64,000 nucleotides of DNA from Adiantum capillus-veneris (lineage: Eukaryota > Streptophyta > Polypodiopsida > Polypodiales > Pteridaceae), in NCBI GenBank assembly GCA_014529385.2, contig CM043963.1, positions 98,657,912 through 98,721,911 on the forward strand. The letters run 5' to 3'. Made by a program: the position numbers and the translations under genes. Of this stretch, positions 61,164-64,000 are shown one piece after another (position 1 is the first letter of the stretch; each line of letters begins with the position of its first letter). The notes below the pieces were generated by a model. It did not search any database and had not been told where the DNA came from. It was given only the letters and a program-made list of their open reading frames with translations.

Positions 61164-62945
61164 GATATTTACAATATCTAGAAATTTGAGGGGATGAATT
61201 TTGCTATCTAGAAAGAGAAGATTCAAGATGTTCTCATACAAAAAGGCTAGTTGGATCCTATCATGGAGCACCGAGAGGGCGAGTATACAGATGTTGAGTG
61301 GGAGAGACTTGATGCTAAGGTCAAATCTACCCTCTATTTGCATTTGGCCAAATCTGTGTACTTTACTATAGTTGGAGAAAGGACTCTAGAGATGTATGGG
61401 GATAAGTTGTGTTCCAGTTATGAGAACAAAAGTGCCACTAATAAGGTTTTCTTGATGAATAAGCTGTTTGACCTTCGTATGAAGGAAGAGGGCACTATTT
61501 CTACTCACATTAATGAGTTCAATATCATTTTCACTCAGTTGACCACTCATGGTTTGGTCTTCGATGAGGAAATCAAATGTATCTTCTTGCTATGCAGTTT
61601 ATCCTCGTCTTGGGATACGTTCTATACTACAATTATCAACTCAACACCTGGTACTAGTCTTGTGTACATTGACGTCCTTGGGAGCCTGTTTATCGAGGAG
61701 ATTCGCAGGAAATCTCTCAAAGGCAAGAAGGATGGTGATGCGTATGTTGCTAGTGATAGACAGAGGGGTCGCACTCAAAGTCGTGCCAAAAGCAAGGAAC
61801 GTGGGGGCTCATGCAGTAAGTCTCGGGGTTCTATGCGTAATGTCAAGTGCTATCACTGCCATAAAAAAGGGGATGTGAAGAAGGATCGCAGGAAATGGTA
61901 GCAAAGCAAGAAGGATAAACAATCTGATGACACTTCTAAGTCTGATGATTCAAACAAAGGCAAAGCAAAGTTAGAGGAGATCAATGTGCTAGAGTCTTCA
62001 AATGCTCCTATTGTAGAGACTATTCCAACGATTGTTATACCACTTATCTTTGACGTATTGGTCTTCACAACAGATCTACCTGTCGAGGCTCTTGTTACAG
62101 AAGATGTGCAATATGCACAGAATTGGATAGTAGATTCTGGTGCGAGTTTCCATGTGACACCACGTAGAGAGTGGTTCTCTACTTATTCTCACTCTTGTGG
62201 CAAAGTGAGACTTGGTGATGCTTATGAACTAGACATTGAGGGTGTCAGCAACATCAAATTGCATCTAAGGAATGGCACGCACTTTACTTTATGTAATGTT
62301 AGACATGTGCCCAAGTTGACTAAAAGCTTGTTTTCTATTGGCCATCTTGATGATTTGGGCTACAACACCACATTTGGCAATGGTTCGTGGATAGTACGCA
62401 AAGGTAATCTTGTTGTACTCAGAGGTTAGAAGCATGGTACCTTGTATTCCATGCATGTGTCAAATATTGGTCACGATTACATATCTAAAGCCTACTGAGT
62501 TGTGGCATTGCCGGCTAGGTCATATTAGCCAAACAAGAATGAGAACTCTGACTCGTTTTGGATACTTACCTGTCTTGTCTTTTGTTGACTTTTTATTTTG
62601 TGAGCACTGTATCTATGGCAAACAGACTAGGTCCGTCCACTTACCATTGGGTCAAAAGCGAGTTGAACCTGTAGATTTAGTACATAGTAATGTTTGTGGT
62701 CCTATGTCAACCAAAATCTCTAGGGGGGGCCAACTACATATATGACTCTACTTGAAAGGTGTGGGCATATCCTTTGAAAATAAGGATCAAGTTCTTCCTG
62801 TGTTCCAGAAATTTTTGGCACTCATTGAGAATTAGTCTGGCAAGAAATGCGGACTGACAACGATGGAGAGTATGTCTCCAAGGAGTTTGACAATTTCTGT
62901 GCTAAAAGGGGATTAAAAGGCAATTTACTGCACCATACACACCAA
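61164..62945 (+). pseudogene. Copia element G: gag, protease and integrase start, truncated
   Basis: Gag at 61251-61901 has WERLDAKVKSTLYLHLAKSV, MNKLFDLRMKEEGTISTHIN and CSLSSSWDTF, then a damaged knuckle CYHCHKKGDVKKDRRKW (last Cys lost). Protease at 61986-62429 has an intact WIVDSGASFHVTPRREWFS. GAG-pre-integrase at 62450-62640 reads LWHCRLGHISQTRMRTL and FCEHCIYGKQTR. The integrase core starts (DLVHSNVCGPM) and ends abruptly after FCAKRGLK near 62945, where copy 3 of the DNA-transposon unit starts. RT and RNase H are missing. Same family as element E. Confidence 0.82.
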
Positions 62946-62949
62946 CCCA

Positions 62950-63560
62950 CAAGCACATTATTACATTAGTTCACATTACAATATCACAGTTTGAACAAAG
63001 AAGAGAATGTAATTGATAGTAAGCATGCAATCTGCATCAATACACGTTTATTACAACTTTTCAATTTCTACATCTCAAATGGTAATTGTTTTCTACTAGT
63101 ATCTGTCTATATCCCACAATCAATGATCTAACGCTTTCCTTTTACCGAGCCACATTGCCTGTGATTTCATTATCTTTGGAAGCTCGTCCGCATATGCTTC
63201 ACTACGCTCCATAATCATGAAGCATCAACCCACGTGGCTACCAAGCAATGCAAGAACACCTGTGTCTCCTCCATACTGCACAACCACTTCTCCCTTCTTG
63301 GTGTAGACGTTCAACATTTGATACAGATAGCAATGTCCATGTTCCATTCCTCTTGAACTTGATGAAAAACCAGTGCTCCCATCCTCTAAATATGAGGTGC
63401 TTAGTGACAATTGCAGCGAAGAAATAGTAAATGACTTTAGCTTTCTTGGTGGCCGTGGTAACCATCTCACAAATCACAACATGGAGGGTTTTGTGTGTAC
63501 TACACACAATTACATGGTATGGAAAGCACTTTGCAGTGCATTCTTCTGACTTAGCATAAG
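62950..63560 (-). pseudogene. DNA methyltransferase C-terminal fragment, copy 3
   Basis: Minus-strand frame 63225-63470 reads SSSSRGMEHGHCYLYQML, then VYTKKGEVVVQYGGDTGVLA and LLGSHVG. After a TGA it continues CFMIMERSEAYADELPKIM and stops near 63125. YGGDTGVLA aligns with YGGDCGALV of copy 2 and ELGCGTTSV of copy 1, in the pG-x-VV-x-x-x-G-G-x-T/C-G pattern of the SAM-binding loop. An alternative frame at 63238-63507 (TLHVVICEMVTTATKKAKV, RGWEHWFFIKFKRN) may be the upstream part. The ParB and motif IV portions are absent. Confidence 0.55.
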
Positions 63561-63604
63561 TATCACAAATGAAGCAAAATTATGTCAAGTTGTACAATTA
63601 TTGA

Positions 63605-64000
63605 ACAGGTTGAGGAGATTCCACAACACTACAATGTCAATTATGTATACGAATTGCCCCCTGTTTGTGGTGGTGGCTCAACTATGGAGGGGATGGAATA
63701 AAAGTATGATAGCCATTGTTAGGTGAAGCAAACTAGGATGAAATTTCCTACTGTGCTGAGGAGAAGCAAATTTGGTGGACATCTAATGTGCAATAACTGT
63801 ATGTGTCATCCCATTAGAGCCCATGGTGGTGCACCAAATGAGACAACATGGATAGGAAAATTATTGCATGTTATCCCATAAGTCGGTATAAAAATTAATA
63901 CAAATGATTCTCTCGCTTGCTTCCATTTTGGTGAAGCACCGATACTGTTACAAGATTGCCCTTGCTACATATATTATGTGTTGATAGACAACAACAATAC
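63605..64000 (+). pseudogene. MULE-like transposase, copy 3, N-terminal fragment (runs off the window)
   Basis: Plus-strand codons VEEIPQHYNVNYVYELPP, KYDSHC, VKQTRMKFPTVLRRSKFGGHLMC, NNCMCHPIRAHGGAPNETTW, IGKLLHVIP, ACFHFGEAPILLQDCPCYIYYVL match 59500-59890 of copy 2 almost residue for residue in the Cys, Gly and Trp positions. Stops at about 63698, 63721 and 63880 show decay. It lies head-to-head with the methyltransferase fragment just to its left, as in copies 1 and 2. Confidence 0.6.

Overview
The window looks like nuclear DNA of a land plant with a large, repeat-rich genome. The basis is Ty1/copia and Ty3/gypsy LTR retrotransposons nested in one another, long (CT)n/(GA)n microsatellites, plant-type GT-AG introns, a plant-style TATA box and one spliced host gene. 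A seed-free plant such as a fern, lycophyte or bryophyte is my guess from the repeat style and from the unusual DNA-transposon genes; nothing in the sequence fixes the species. I see no bacterial operons, rRNA, tRNA or CRISPR.

Layout: 0.4-1.7 kb holds the 5' half of a hAT-like transposase gene with its own TATA box. It is cut at 1743 by a 9-kb minus-strand Ty3 chromovirus-like element (1744-10750). Next come nested plus-strand Ty3 remnants (10.75-16.8 kb), a gag-only copia remnant (16.8-18.6 kb) and the only ordinary host gene I recognise, a two-exon gene for a small mitochondrial COX7c-like membrane protein (20.03-20.45 kb, minus). Decayed retroelement pieces follow at 22-24.4 kb, and then a degenerate ~268-bp tandem repeat with a palindromic core (24.9-25.8 kb).

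The most interesting content is a gene pair that occurs three times. On the minus strand there is a multi-exon gene with a ParB-like GNHR motif (seen in copies 1 and 2) followed by a DNA amino-methyltransferase domain in N6_N4_Mtase order: motif IV first, the SAM-binding glycine motif last. To its right, head-to-head on the plus strand, is a MULE-like DDE transposase gene with zinc-binding clusters, ending in a SWIM finger where complete. Copy 1 spans about 28-42.5 kb, copy 2 about 52.3-60.0 kb and copy 3 about 62.95 kb to the window end (C-terminal methyltransferase piece plus transposase start). A noncoding block of about 350 bp (37531-37885 and 57999-58320) is conserved between the two genes in copies 1 and 2. 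I infer a two-gene DNA transposon that carries its own DNA methyltransferase.

Copy 1 was later hit by a young non-autonomous LTR element (31784-35618, CATTG target duplication, LTRs 191 and 189 bp). That element encodes only a gag-zinc knuckle-protease ORF fused to a long acidic tail, as in TR-GAG elements. Six hairpin-forming palindromes lie just upstream of the methyltransferase gene (35976-36847). The rest is a copia LTR with PPT and PBS on either side (43.4 kb), an acidic ORF of unknown function (45.8-47.2 kb), a decayed copia pol (47.5-51.9 kb) and a truncated copia gag-protease element (60.08-62.95 kb) inserted into transposase copy 2.
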